From: Zoogloea sp041914405
Lineage (GTDB): Bacteria > Pseudomonadota > Gammaproteobacteria > Burkholderiales > Rhodocyclaceae
DNA: 64,000 nucleotides
Reading direction: 5' to 3'
Assembly (NCBI RefSeq): GCF_041914405.1
Contig: NZ_JAYSDK010000016.1
Location: 40,583 to 104,582 of the forward strand
The first letter of the stretch is position 1, and each line of letters opens with the position of its first letter. The notes below the pieces were generated by a model. It did not search any database and had not been told where the DNA came from. It was given only the letters and a program-made list of their open reading frames with translations. The translations under genes were made by a program, and so were the position numbers. Shown here one piece after another: positions 36,701 to 45,636 of the stretch.

Positions 36701-38704
36701 TCACTGGTTGTCCGTCAGCCCTGCACGAGCCTCCTCGGCGGAGTCGAAGATCTTCGGCGGAACATGCCGGGCGCTCAGGGCTTCCCCGAGTTTCGCCCGC
36801 AGAAAAGGGTTGGTGGCGTAGCGGGTCACCCGCGTGTAATGGGTCTCCATCAAGCCCTTGATCATGTTTGCGTAGGGCTCGATGAGGTCGTCGAGGATGT
36901 CGAAACCGTGATAGTTCACGACCACCGGGACCTTGTGGCCGATCGGGTCGAGGATGCTGGCGACCAGGGTGCGGATTTTCTCGATGTCGTTCGAATGGCG
37001 CAGGCGGAGGTTGTCGAAGTCGATGAAGAACAGGTTCTGTTCGGCGTCATAGTGGAAGCGTGACTCGAGCGGCATTGCGACGATGCTCTGGCGCAGTTCC
37101 ATGGGGGCGTCGCGGAAGATGCGTTCGTCCATCAGGCAGGGCGTGCCGCGGATGACCGGCTTGAAGTCCATGTGGGCGAGGATGTCACGGTCCACGTCGA
37201 TGCCCGGTGCGATCTCGATCAGTTCCACGCCCTCCGGCGTCAACTCGAACACGCAGCGCTCGGTGATGTACAGAACCGGCTGCTTGCGCCGCACCGCTTC
37301 GGCGCCGCTGAAAGTGCGGTGCTCCACCTCCTTGACGAACTTGACCGCCTTGCCTTCAACGAGGATCTTGATTTGCCCGTTATCCAGCGCCACTTCAAGG
37401 CCGCCGGCGGTGAAGGTGCCGACGAACACGACTTTCTTGGCGTTCTGGCTGATATTGATGAAGCCGCCGGCGCCGGTCAGCTTGGGGCCGAACTTCGAGA
37501 CGTTGAGGTTGCCCTGCTCGTCAGCCTGGGCGAGGCCCAGGAAGGCGATGTCAAGGCCACCGCCGTCGTAGAAGTCGAACTGACTCGGCTGGTCCACGAT
37601 CGCCGCGGTGTTGACCGCCGCGCCGAAGTTGAGCCCGCCCTGCGGAATGCCGCCGATCACGCCCGGCTCGGCTGTGAGGGTCAGCAGGTCGATGACCCGC
37701 TCCTCAGCCGCTACCGCTGCGACGCCCTCGGGCATGCCGATGCCGAGGTTCACCACCGCGTTGGGGATCAGCTCCATCGCCGCGCGGCGGGCGATGATCT
37801 TCCGTTCGCTCATCTCCATCGGCTCAAGGGAAGTGACGGGGATGCGGATCTCGCCGGAGAAGGCCGGGCTGTATTGCTCCATGAAGGTCTGCATGTGCCA
37901 TTCGGGGCGCTCCGCCACCACCACGCAGTCCACCAGAATGCCGGGGATCTTCACCTGCCGCGGGTTGAGGGAGCCCGACTCAGCGATGCGCTCCACCTGG
38001 GCGATGACGATGCCGCCGCTGTTGCGCACCGCCATCGCGATGGCTTGGCCTTCCAGCGTCAGGGCTTCCTTCTCCATCGTGATGTTGCCGTCCTGGTCGG
38101 CGGTGGTGCCGCGCACGATGCCGACGCTGATCGGGAAGGCCTTGTAGAACAGGTACTCCTCGCCGTCGATCTCCATGACCCGCACCAGATCCTCAGTGGT
38201 GCAGCTGTTTACCTTGCCGCCGCCGAAGCGCGGATCGACGAAGGTACCGAGGCCGACGCGGGTTAGCGTGCCCGGCTTGCCGGCGGCGATGTCCCGGTAC
38301 AGATGGGTGATGACGCCCTGGGGCAGGTTGTAGCCCTCGATGCGGTTGGCGACGGCCAGTTCCTGCAGGCGCGGCACCAGGCCCCAGTGGCCGCCGACGA
38401 CGCGCTTGACCAGGCCCTCGTGGCCGAGGTGGTTAAGGCCGCGGTCCTTGCCGTCGCCCTGGCCGGCCCCGTAGACGAGGGTCAGTCCTTCCGGCTTGCC
38501 GCGCCCGTCGCTGCTCTGGTCGCGGGTTTCGAGGAAGCGCTGCTCTAGGGCGATGGCTATATTCTCGGGAAAGCCGATGCCGACAAAGCCGGTCGTGGCG
38601 ATGGTGTCGCCCGAACGGATCAGCTTGACCGCATCGGCGGCGCTGACCACCTTGCCGGTGTTGCGGCCTTGGGGCGGGGTGATCTTTTGTTTGGTGGGGC
38701 TCAT
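36701..38704 (-). CDS. Propionate/acyl CoA-transferase (family I)
   Basis: A 667-residue single-chain CoA-transferase containing both the alpha and the beta halves. The N-terminal half starts VSAADAVKLIRSGDTIATTGFVGIGFPE and contains GLTLVYGAGQGDG. The C-terminal half starts IARRAAMELIPNAVVNLGIGMPEGVA and contains LTAEPGVIGGIP, where the Glu is the expected covalent-CoA residue. The length and order match propionate CoA-transferase-like enzymes that use acetate, propionate or acetoacetate. GGAGACAAACC precedes the ATG. It lies 32 bases after the GntP permease gene in one operon. The physiological acyl donor is not determined. Confidence 0.85.
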   Translation of the reverse strand: MSPTKQKITPPQGRNTGKVVSAADAVKLIRSGDTIATTGFVGIGFPENIAIALEQRFLETRDQSSDGRGKPEGLTLVYGAGQGDGKDRGLNHLGHEGLVKRVVGGHWGLVPRLQELAVANRIEGYNLPQGVITHLYRDIAAGKPGTLTRVGLGTFVDPRFGGGKVNSCTTEDLVRVMEIDGEEYLFYKAFPISVGIVRGTTADQDGNITMEKEALTLEGQAIAMAVRNSGGIVIAQVERIAESGSLNPRQVKIPGILVDCVVVAERPEWHMQTFMEQYSPAFSGEIRIPVTSLEPMEMSERKIIARRAAMELIPNAVVNLGIGMPEGVAAVAAEERVIDLLTLTAEPGVIGGIPQGGLNFGAAVNTAAIVDQPSQFDFYDGGGLDIAFLGLAQADEQGNLNVSKFGPKLTGAGGFINISQNAKKVVFVGTFTAGGLEVALDNGQIKILVEGKAVKFVKEVEHRTFSGAEAVRRKQPVLYITERCVFELTPEGVELIEIAPGIDVDRDILAHMDFKPVIRGTPCLMDERIFRDAPMELRQSIVAMPLESRFHYDAEQNLFFIDFDNLRLRHSNDIEKIRTLVASILDPIGHKVPVVVNYHGFDILDDLIEPYANMIKGLMETHYTRVTRYATNPFLRAKLGEALSARHVPPKIFDSAEEARAGLTDNQ

Positions 38705-38736
38705 CGGTTTGTCTCCTCTGGCTCTCGGGGCATGGC

Positions 38737-40128
38737 TCAAACGATACCGAAAAGATAGTAGGTGGCGATCACCACGAACACCGCGGAGGTCTTGATGACG
38801 GTGATCGCGAAGATGTCGCCGTAGGACTGCCGATGGGTCAGGCCGGTGACCGCCAGCAGGGTGATCACGGCGCCGTTGTGGGGCAGAGTGTCCATGCCGC
38901 CGGAGGCCATCGCGGCGACCCGGTGGAAGACTTCCAGCGGAATGCCGGCCGCCTGGGCGTTGGCGATGAAGGTCTCGGCCATCGCCGCTAGCGCGATGCT
39001 CATACCGCCGGACGCGGAGCCGGTGATGCCGGCCAGCGTGGTGATGCTGATCGCCTCGTTGATGAGCGGGTTGGGGATCGCCTTCAGGGCGTCGGCGATG
39101 TAGATGAAACCCGGTAGCGCGGCAATGATGGCGCCGAAGCCGTATTCTGAAGCGGTGTTCATCGACGCCAGCAGAGCACCGCCGACGGCCGCCTTGGAGC
39201 CTTCGGCGAATTTCTCCATCACCGGCTTGAAGGCGAACACCAGCACGCACAGGATGCCCAGCAGAAGCGCCGCCTCCACGGCCCAGATCGCGGCGATCTT
39301 GGTGACGTCGGTCGACACCGGCTTGGCCAGGCCGGGCAGGGCCAGTTCATGCACCTTGCCGTAGATATCGGGGATGAGGTTGGTGAATACCTTGTTGAAG
39401 ATGCCGACCACGAACAGCGGCAGGATTGCGATGACCGGGTTGGCGAGCTTCTCGTGGGTGAAGGGTTCCGGTTCGTTGAGCAGATTGTCGCCGTAGCCTT
39501 CGCCGGCGTTCTGGGCAGTACGGCGGCGCCAGTTGAGGAAGGTCAGGCCGACGATCAGGATAAAGATGCCGCCAATAACGCCCAGCGACGGGGCGGCCCA
39601 GGTATTGGTCTTGAAGAAGGTGGTCGGGATGATGTTCTGGATCTGCGGCGTTCCGGGCAGGGAGTCCATCGTAAAGGTGAAGGCGCCCAGCGCGATGGTG
39701 CCGGGGATAAGGCGCTTCGGGATGTTGCCCTGGCGGAACATCTCGGCGGCGAAGGGATAGACCGCGAAGACCACCACGAACAGGGACACGCCGCCATAGG
39801 TGAGCAGCGCGCAGACCAGCACGATGGACAGCATTGCCCGCTCACGGCCAACGAGGTTGATGACCGACGACACGATGGCCTTTGAGAAGCCGGACAGTTC
39901 GATGACCTTGCCGAAGACGGCGCCGAGCATGAAGACCGGGAAATACAGCTTCACGAAGCCGACCATCTTGTCCATGAAGAGACCGGTGAAGGCCGGCGCA
40001 ACCAGGCCCGGATCGGTGAACAGGACGGCACCGAGGGCTGCCACAGGCGCGAACAGAATGACGCTGTAGCCCCGGTACGCAATGAACATCAGAAACACCA
40101 GGGCTGCGATGACTATCAGAAAATCCAT
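38737..40128 (-). CDS. GntP-family permease
   Basis: A 463-residue transporter with about twelve hydrophobic segments and GntP-family motifs (FGKVIELSGFSKAI; LTYGGVSLFVVVFAVYPFA; MASGGMDTLPHNGAVITLL). The ATG at 40128 has AAGGTAAGGA upstream. Family members carry gluconate or small hydroxy acids. Coupling to a CoA-transferase and a nearby phasin favours 3-hydroxybutyrate or a related short acid over gluconate; this is inference. A -24/-12 promoter element is 110 bases upstream. Confidence 0.85.
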   Translation of the reverse strand: MDFLIVIAALVFLMFIAYRGYSVILFAPVAALGAVLFTDPGLVAPAFTGLFMDKMVGFVKLYFPVFMLGAVFGKVIELSGFSKAIVSSVINLVGRERAMLSIVLVCALLTYGGVSLFVVVFAVYPFAAEMFRQGNIPKRLIPGTIALGAFTFTMDSLPGTPQIQNIIPTTFFKTNTWAAPSLGVIGGIFILIVGLTFLNWRRRTAQNAGEGYGDNLLNEPEPFTHEKLANPVIAILPLFVVGIFNKVFTNLIPDIYGKVHELALPGLAKPVSTDVTKIAAIWAVEAALLLGILCVLVFAFKPVMEKFAEGSKAAVGGALLASMNTASEYGFGAIIAALPGFIYIADALKAIPNPLINEAISITTLAGITGSASGGMSIALAAMAETFIANAQAAGIPLEVFHRVAAMASGGMDTLPHNGAVITLLAVTGLTHRQSYGDIFAITVIKTSAVFVVIATYYLFGIV

Positions 40129-40237
40129 GGTCCTTACCTTTCTGTAACGACAGTGAAACGGAACGGAAACGGGAGCGTGAACGGAAATACTGATGCCGCC
40201 GTATTGCGAGGCGACGGTCAAAATCAAAAATATGGAA

Positions 40238-40253
40238 GGCAAAGATTACGCCA
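40238..40253 (-). promoter_or_regulatory. Sigma-54-type promoter for the gntP-CoA-transferase operon
   Basis: On the minus strand TGGCGTAATCTTTGCC matches the -24/-12 consensus TGGCACGNNNNTTGCW, with GG and GC dinucleotides at the exact required spacing. It would give a leader of about 100 bases. No sigma-54 activator gene adjoins this operon. Confidence 0.6.
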
Positions 40254-40282
40254 TGTGGGTGATGCGCATGGCGTTGTTTTGT

Positions 40283-40326
40283 TAGGGGTATTCCCCTAGA
40301 TATAAGGGCTTAGGGGATTACCCGCG
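40283..40326. promoter_or_regulatory. Pair of TAGGGG-N4-CCCC palindromes upstream of the -24 element
   Basis: TAGGGGTATTCCCCTA (40283-40298) is a perfect inverted repeat. TAGGGGATTACCCGCG (40311-40326) is a partial second copy 28 bases away. They lie 30-73 bases upstream of the -24 box and may be activator sites. The binding protein is unknown. Confidence 0.45.
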
Positions 40327-40548
40327 GGCAGGTGAAGAGTCGTGCTGATTCTGAAAAGGCGTTTCGGGCGGACTTGGGGGTTTAGGATCTCAATACTTGA
40401 TCCCTTTGCGCGAACAGGCGCTGGTCATGTGATCGGGAATCGGTCGATTTTGGTGCAAAAAGGATTGCGAACAGGATCACGGTGTCGGGAAACTTTACTG
40501 CTGTCCCGCGGGGGGGAGTGTTCTAGTCTGGTCAAGCAACTGAATTAA

Positions 40549-40576
40549 TTGCGGTTTTATTTTTGGCGTATATATT
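40549..40576 (+). promoter_or_regulatory. Candidate sigma-70 promoter for the small transcription unit
   Basis: TTGCGG (40549-40554) and TATATT (40571-40576) are separated by 16 bases in an AT-rich patch. Transcription would start near 40583, about 270 bases before the small ORF. Nothing else was recognised between 40327 and 40852; short open frames there have no ribosome site. Confidence 0.35.
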
Positions 40577-40852
40577 GCTCATCACGGGCGCCGGGCAAAG
40601 CACATCACGTTGCCTGTTTTCAAAGTAGGTGGAGTGGCGCGTAATAAAAAAATATTGTGGGTTCTCCGTGAAGGAGTCCGCACCCAGGCAGGTCTGGCAG
40701 GAGCAAGCTAGATCCGCTGTATCGCATGTCGTAACTTTTTTCGGCTTTTCGGCATGTCCCGCATCCGGGGGGCAACGTGAGTTCTGAAGCATTGCGCTGC
40801 CCCGTTCCGGACTTCCTGGCGGCATAAGGAAAGGTCGAGGAGGATCAGGATC

Positions 40853-40978
40853 ATGAGCCCGCTGAGTTGGTGGCTTGATTACTGGGCCGGCGCTTTTGAC
40901 GCTTGCCTGTCGCATATGGGCGTGTGGCGGCCTGCGAGGCCGCTGGATGAACACCTCCAGGACAGCGTCTGGAAGTAA
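40853..40978 (+). CDS. Possible 41-residue small protein
   Basis: A short open frame (starts MSPLSWWLDYWAGAFDACLS, ends LQDSVWK) with a very good ribosome site, AGGAGGATCAGGATC, before its ATG. A hairpin terminator lies 85 bases after the stop and a candidate promoter lies upstream. It is rich in Trp (five of 41) and has a hydrophobic-amphipathic N-terminal half, which could bind a membrane. I know of no matching family. Coding status is suggested only by the flanking signals. Confidence 0.45.
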   Translation: MSPLSWWLDYWAGAFDACLSHMGVWRPARPLDEHLQDSVWK

Positions 40979-41062
40979 CCCGCGGATACCCGGGCGGCTG
41001 GCGTCAAGTCTGTTCTGTCGGCGCCCAACGGAGATCGCGGCCGTCCCGGTGCGTCCAAATCG

Positions 41063-41096
41063 AATGCCCTTTGTCCAGATGGCGGAGGGCATTTTT
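41063..41096 (+). terminator. Intrinsic terminator after the small ORF
   Basis: AATGCCCT (41063-41070) pairs with AGGGCATT (41086-41093) across a 15-base loop, with TTTTT at 41092-41096. It ends a plus-strand transcript before the GGDEF-EAL gene. Confidence 0.75.
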
Positions 41097-41268
41097 CTTT
41101 TCGGCAGGCCGTGGTGTGGAATACGGCACGGACACCGTCGTCCTGTCTTCAAGTCCGTCAGGCTGGCGTCGTTAAGGGCAGGTTTGTCCGGCCCGTAATC
41201 GGGTGGGGCAACACCGGAATGCACATTTGTCGGCATGCCGGTGGTGGTGGTGTCCGAGATTCGTCCGT

Positions 41269-43680
41269 ATGGAAAACGAAAACCGCCTGGACCAGTTGCT
41301 ACGCTGGTCCTTGATCGAGAATGCCTTTGCCCAGGGGCAGGGGGGGGCTCTGTTCAATGGCATCGCCGTAATCGGCATTGCCTGGCTGCACAAGTCGATG
41401 ACCGGCGACTGGCTGGCGCCCCCTTGGCTGATGGCGATGTTCGCGGTAATTGCCGTTCGGCTGGCGACGCTGCGCTGGGGCGGGCGGACCTTTGCTGAAC
41501 ATTCTCTGCCGTTCATGGAGCGCCTGTTCTGGATACCGCTGGCGGCCGTTTCCCTGTTGTGGGCGCTGTTGCCGTTCCAGCTGCGGCCGGACATAGGCAC
41601 CGAGGAAGTGCTGGTGCTGGCCATCATCCATTTCGGCTTGGCAGGGCGGGCCGCCTCGGTGCTGGCGCCTGTCCTGTGGTCAGCACGTTTCTACATCGCC
41701 TGCCTGCTGCTGCCGGGCGCCATCTTGTTCTTTGTATTGCCGTCGCCCGGCTCAGCGATTCTCGGTGGGCTGACGGTCAGCTACCTGCTGACCATGCTGT
41801 TTGCCCACCATTGGGCCCGCCGGACCCTGCTGACGGCCCGGCGCAGCCTGATCGAGAACCAGGGGTTGCTGGGCGAGGCGCGGCGCCAGCAGGAGATTGT
41901 CGAGGCCCTGAACCGGGACCTGGTTGTGGCCCGCGATGCCTTGACGACGCAGAATGCAGGGCTGGAGCGCATTGTGGCCGAGCGTACCGCGAAGGTTCGT
42001 CTGGCTTCGGCCGCCATCGAGAACATTGCGGCCGGTGTCATCGTTACCGACGCGGAAGGCCTGATCGTCGAGGCCAATCCGGCCTTTTGTGCGATGACCG
42101 GGATGTCGCCCGCCAGCATCGTGGGGCAGCCCATTGGGACGCTCAACCCGGCCGATCACGATCCGTTCGCCGTCGAGGCCATGTGGGGCGAACTGCGCCG
42201 CCTGGGGCACTGGAGCGGCGAGGTATGGAGCCGCAAGGCGGACGGCGGCCTGTTCCTCGAACGCCGCTCCATCGACGCGGTGCGCGATGCGGACGGCGCG
42301 GTTACGCATTATGTTTTCGCCGTCACCGACATCACCGAATCCCAGGAGAAGGACGAGCGTATCCGCTTCCTGGCCTTCCACGATGCGCTGACCGGCTTGC
42401 CAAACCGGTTCCTGCTGGAGGATCGACTGCGTCACGGCATCGAGATGGCGCGCCGCGACCGGGAGCAGCTGGGGCTGATGTTCCTCGACCTGGACCAGTT
42501 CAAGAGCGTCAATGACAGCCTCGGCCACCAGGTAGGCGACATGCTGCTGATGGAGGTCTCCCAGCGGGTGAAAAGCCTAGTGCGCCAGTCCGACACTGTC
42601 GCGCGTCTGGGGGGCGACGAGTTCGTCGTGCTGGTACGTGGCCTGCAGAACGGCCGTGTCTGCGCGATGCTGGCCCGCAAGATCATCGAGGCGATCAGCG
42701 AGCCGATCCAGGTCCTGTCCCACCGCATCAATATCGGTACGTCGATCGGTGTGGCGGTGTTTCCGGACGACGGTACGGACGGCACGACGCTGATGAAGAA
42801 CGCCGACGTGGCGATGTACGCCGCCAAGGCCGCCGGGCGGGGCGTCTATCGCTTCTTCGAGCCCGCTATGTCGGAGGCCGCGCAGTTGCGCCTGGAGTTG
42901 GAGACGGCCCTCCGGCATGCGCTGGCCCATGGGGAACTGAGCCTGCACTACCAGCCCAAGGTGGTGGCCGGTAGCGGCGAGATTGTCGGTTACGAGGCCC
43001 TGCTGCGCTGGCACAACGTGGAGCGCGGTGCCATCCAGCCATCCCAGTTCATTCCGGTGGCGGAGGATTGCGGCCTGATCGGCGAGCTCGGGCGGTGGAC
43101 GCTGCGCGAGGCGTGCCGGCAGATTGCCGCCTGGCACCGCGCCGGCTACGGTTGGCAGCGGGTGGCGGTGAACATCTCGGCCCGCCAGTTCGTCGAAGGC
43201 GACTTGGTCGGCGAGATCCTGTGCCAGGCGGAGGCGGCGGAGATTCCGCCAACCCTGCTGGAGATCGAGCTGACCGAGAGCATGGTGATGAACCGGCCGG
43301 ACGACGCAGCACAAACTCTGCAGGCCCTGAAGGAACTGGGCGTGACGGTGGCGATCGACGATTTTGGCACTGGCTATTCCAGCCTTGCCTACCTGCGCCG
43401 CCTGCCGATCGACGTGCTGAAGATCGATCGCTCCTTCGTCGGCGAGGCCGATCTGGACGAGCATGGGGTGGCGATCATCCACACCATTCTCGCGCTGGCT
43501 CGTACCCTCGGCCTGGCGGTTGTCGCCGAGGGGGTGGAGACGGAAAGCCAGGCCGATCTGCTGCGGCGTGGCGGTTGCGATTTCCTGCAGGGCTATCTGT
43601 TCAGCCGTCCCGTGCCCGCGGAGGTTATCGAAGAGCGCTGGCGTAATGCCGCTGCGACTGCTCCTGACCTGGCCGGCTGA
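41269..43680 (+). CDS. Membrane PAS-GGDEF-EAL cyclic-di-GMP protein
   Basis: An 803-residue protein. Residues 1-180 contain about five hydrophobic segments (membrane sensor part), followed by a helical linker. A PAS domain lies at about 240-365 (AAGVIVTDAEGLIVEANPAF). The GGDEF domain has an intact RLGGDEFVVLV motif near 447, so cyclase activity is possible. The EAL domain begins at YEALLRWH near 573 and keeps ELTESMVM and the DDFGTGYSSLAYL loop, so phosphodiesterase activity is also possible. The ATG at 41269 is tentative because its ribosome site is weak; an in-frame ATG at 41203 is possible. It is convergent with the DmpR-type gene. Confidence 0.88.
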   Translation: MENENRLDQLLRWSLIENAFAQGQGGALFNGIAVIGIAWLHKSMTGDWLAPPWLMAMFAVIAVRLATLRWGGRTFAEHSLPFMERLFWIPLAAVSLLWALLPFQLRPDIGTEEVLVLAIIHFGLAGRAASVLAPVLWSARFYIACLLLPGAILFFVLPSPGSAILGGLTVSYLLTMLFAHHWARRTLLTARRSLIENQGLLGEARRQQEIVEALNRDLVVARDALTTQNAGLERIVAERTAKVRLASAAIENIAAGVIVTDAEGLIVEANPAFCAMTGMSPASIVGQPIGTLNPADHDPFAVEAMWGELRRLGHWSGEVWSRKADGGLFLERRSIDAVRDADGAVTHYVFAVTDITESQEKDERIRFLAFHDALTGLPNRFLLEDRLRHGIEMARRDREQLGLMFLDLDQFKSVNDSLGHQVGDMLLMEVSQRVKSLVRQSDTVARLGGDEFVVLVRGLQNGRVCAMLARKIIEAISEPIQVLSHRINIGTSIGVAVFPDDGTDGTTLMKNADVAMYAAKAAGRGVYRFFEPAMSEAAQLRLELETALRHALAHGELSLHYQPKVVAGSGEIVGYEALLRWHNVERGAIQPSQFIPVAEDCGLIGELGRWTLREACRQIAAWHRAGYGWQRVAVNISARQFVEGDLVGEILCQAEAAEIPPTLLEIELTESMVMNRPDDAAQTLQALKELGVTVAIDDFGTGYSSLAYLRRLPIDVLKIDRSFVGEADLDEHGVAIIHTILALARTLGLAVVAEGVETESQADLLRRGGCDFLQGYLFSRPVPAEVIEERWRNAAATAPDLAG

Positions 43681-43698
43681 GTGCTGCCGGCCAGTGTC

Positions 43699-45378
43699 TT
43701 ACAGTGATGTTTCCTTCTTTTTCAGACGGTAGTTGAGCTGGGGACGGGTGATGCCGAGCAGGCGTGCCGCACCGGAGAGATTGCCCTTGGCTTCCTTGAC
43801 CGCATGCTGGATCAGCGCCTGTTCGAGACCATCCAGCCCGATGCCGGCAGCGGTGATCTGCTTGCACAAGGCGTCGGTGGCATCTTCGGCATCCGCCGAG
43901 TCCAGGCTGCCGGCATCGTTGATGCCGAGTTGGCTGGCCTCGAAGTCCTGCGGGCCGGCGAACAGGTGCTCCACCTCTATCCATTCGTCTTGCGGCGCGA
44001 GGATCACGCCGCGTTCGATGGTGTTCTCCAGCTCGCGGATATTACCGGGCCAGGCGTGGCCCTTGAGGGCACGCAGGGCCTTGTCGGTGACGCCGGCGAG
44101 GCGCTTGCCGTGCAGGGCTCCGAAACGCTTCAGCATGGCCTCGACCAGCAGCGGAATGTCGGCGACCCGCTCGCGCAGCGGCGGGATTACCACCGGATAG
44201 ACGTTGAGCCGGTAGAACAGGTCGTTGCGGAAGCGACCGGCCTTGACCGCGGCGTGCAGGTCCACGTTGGTGGCGGCGACCAGGCGCACGTTGATCTTGC
44301 GCGTACGGTCATCCCCCAGGCGCTCGATCTCGCCTTCCTGCAGCACGCGCAGTAGCTTGGCCTGGGCGGCCAGCGGCAGTTCGCCCACCTCGTCGAGGAA
44401 CAGGGTGCCACCGTCGGCGCGCTCGAACTTGCCCATCCGCGAAACTTGGGCGCCGGTAAAGGCGCCGCGCTCGACGCCAAACAGCTCCGACTCGATCAGG
44501 TCGTGGGGCAGGGCGGCACAGTTGATCGCCACGAAGGGGCCGGCGGCGCGCGGGCTCATCTCGTGCAGCGCTCGGGCGAAGCGCTCCTTGCCGACCCCGG
44601 TTTCGCCGAGCAGCAATACCGTGACTTGGGTGACGGCGGCCTTGTCGATCAAGGTGTAGGCATGGCGGAAACCGGCCGACGAGCCTATCAGGCTGGGCGG
44701 CGGCAGGCGGCGTTCGAGGGTGGCCCGTAGCGCATCGACTTCGCTGCGGAGTTCGAGCATGCGGCTGACGATGGAGTCCGCTTCGTAGTAGGGCGTGTAG
44801 TCGGCGGCGTCCGGCCATTCCTCGACCGGCTTGCCGACGATGCGGCAACGGTTGCGACCGGTGGCAACGCACTCGATCTCCTTGAAGAGAATGAAGCGTC
44901 CCATGAAGGCAGAGGTATAGCCCGACGCGTAGCCGATCTGCATCCAGCACACCGGATGTTCTGCGTGGCCGAACTCGCGGACATGGACTTCTGCTTCGAC
45001 GGAGTTCTCCCACAGAAAGTCGCCGTAGAAGTGTTTGGCGTCCTCGTCGAAGTCGAGCTTGAATGGAGTGACGTGCACCATGCCTTCGAGCATGTGCAGT
45101 TGGGGGCCGACCACGAAGGCGTCCTGCAGGCTCTGATTGCCGCGGATCTTCCGGGCCAGTTCGGCGTCTCGGGCGCCGGCTGCGTAGCCCATGCGGGTCA
45201 GGATGCGGCGGGCCTGGTCGATACCCACCGAGTTGATCAGTTCCTTACGCAGTTCGGACAGGGCCGCCGCGTGCATCAGGATCATGCGGCTTTCATGGAG
45301 CCAGATCAGGCCCTTCTCGGAACAGAAGCGCACGAGGCTGCGCAGATCAGCGTTCTGCGGGTAATGGATGTCGCTCAC
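43699..45378 (-). CDS. dmpR: Sigma-54-dependent phenol-responsive activator (DmpR/PoxR type)
   Basis: A 559-residue activator of the XylR/DmpR subclass. The N-terminal 200 residues are the aromatic-sensing domain (LRSLVRFCSEKGLIWL; MILMHAAALSELRKEL) followed by a V4R segment (CWMQIGYASGYTSAFMGR). The AAA+ domain has Walker A GETGVGKERFARALHE, the sigma-54 contact loop GAFTGA near 306 and FLDEVGELPLAAQAKLLRVL. A Fis-type helix-turn-helix ends the protein (GNLSGAARLLGITRPQLNYR). The start is a GTG with GGAGGAGA upstream. It is divergent from the ferredoxin gene. A matching upstream site precedes the phenol hydroxylase operon, its expected target. Confidence 0.93.
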   Translation of the reverse strand: MSDIHYPQNADLRSLVRFCSEKGLIWLHESRMILMHAAALSELRKELINSVGIDQARRILTRMGYAAGARDAELARKIRGNQSLQDAFVVGPQLHMLEGMVHVTPFKLDFDEDAKHFYGDFLWENSVEAEVHVREFGHAEHPVCWMQIGYASGYTSAFMGRFILFKEIECVATGRNRCRIVGKPVEEWPDAADYTPYYEADSIVSRMLELRSEVDALRATLERRLPPPSLIGSSAGFRHAYTLIDKAAVTQVTVLLLGETGVGKERFARALHEMSPRAAGPFVAINCAALPHDLIESELFGVERGAFTGAQVSRMGKFERADGGTLFLDEVGELPLAAQAKLLRVLQEGEIERLGDDRTRKINVRLVAATNVDLHAAVKAGRFRNDLFYRLNVYPVVIPPLRERVADIPLLVEAMLKRFGALHGKRLAGVTDKALRALKGHAWPGNIRELENTIERGVILAPQDEWIEVEHLFAGPQDFEASQLGINDAGSLDSADAEDATDALCKQITAAGIGLDGLEQALIQHAVKEAKGNLSGAARLLGITRPQLNYRLKKKETSL

Positions 45379-45487
45379 GATGTCTCCTCCAGCGTCTTCC
45401 GCCGCTTGATAGGAATAGTGATGGCCGGTGTGTCGCCGGGCAGCAGGAAGACAGGGCCTTATACCACTTGCCCGATGTGGGGCTGCG

Positions 45488-45510
45488 GACGCTCTACACA
45501 GTGGAGCGTC
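45488..45510. repeat. Inverted repeat between dmpR and the ferredoxin gene
   Basis: GACGCTC (45488-45494) and GAGCGTC (45504-45510) form a perfect 7-bp palindrome around nine bases. It lies upstream of the candidate ferredoxin promoter in the divergent region. No protein can be assigned. Confidence 0.4.
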
Positions 45511-45524
45511 GATTCCTCATCAGC

Positions 45525-45572
45525 TTGCGTTATAAGGATATTGGCGATAATAATACAAAATCTCGAGAAAAA
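45525..45572 (+). promoter_or_regulatory. Ferredoxin promoter with GntR-type operator (site A)
   Basis: A weak -35 (TTGCGT, 45525-45530) and a -10 AATAAT (45549-45554, five of six) are followed by AATCTCGAGAAAAA at 45559-45572, which would cover the transcription start. The same 14-mer occurs upstream of the other phenol and meta-pathway units. Confidence 0.6.
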
Positions 45573-45636
45573 CGAACCGGACCGATTCGACAGCAAGAGC
45601 GAGCAGTCCGGATCGATGATGCGCCAGGAGGAGACC

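Noticed and set aside
40342..40548. 68-codon open frame
   Set aside because: No ribosome site, no conserved pattern; overlaps the probable control region.
40691..40706. TGGCAGGAGCAAGCTA as a -24/-12 promoter for the small ORF
   Set aside because: The spacing between GG and GC is one base too short.
44956..45636. N-terminal extension of the ferredoxin frame
   Set aside because: It runs antisense to dmpR; the start at 45637 has an AGGAGGAG site and matches ferredoxin length.
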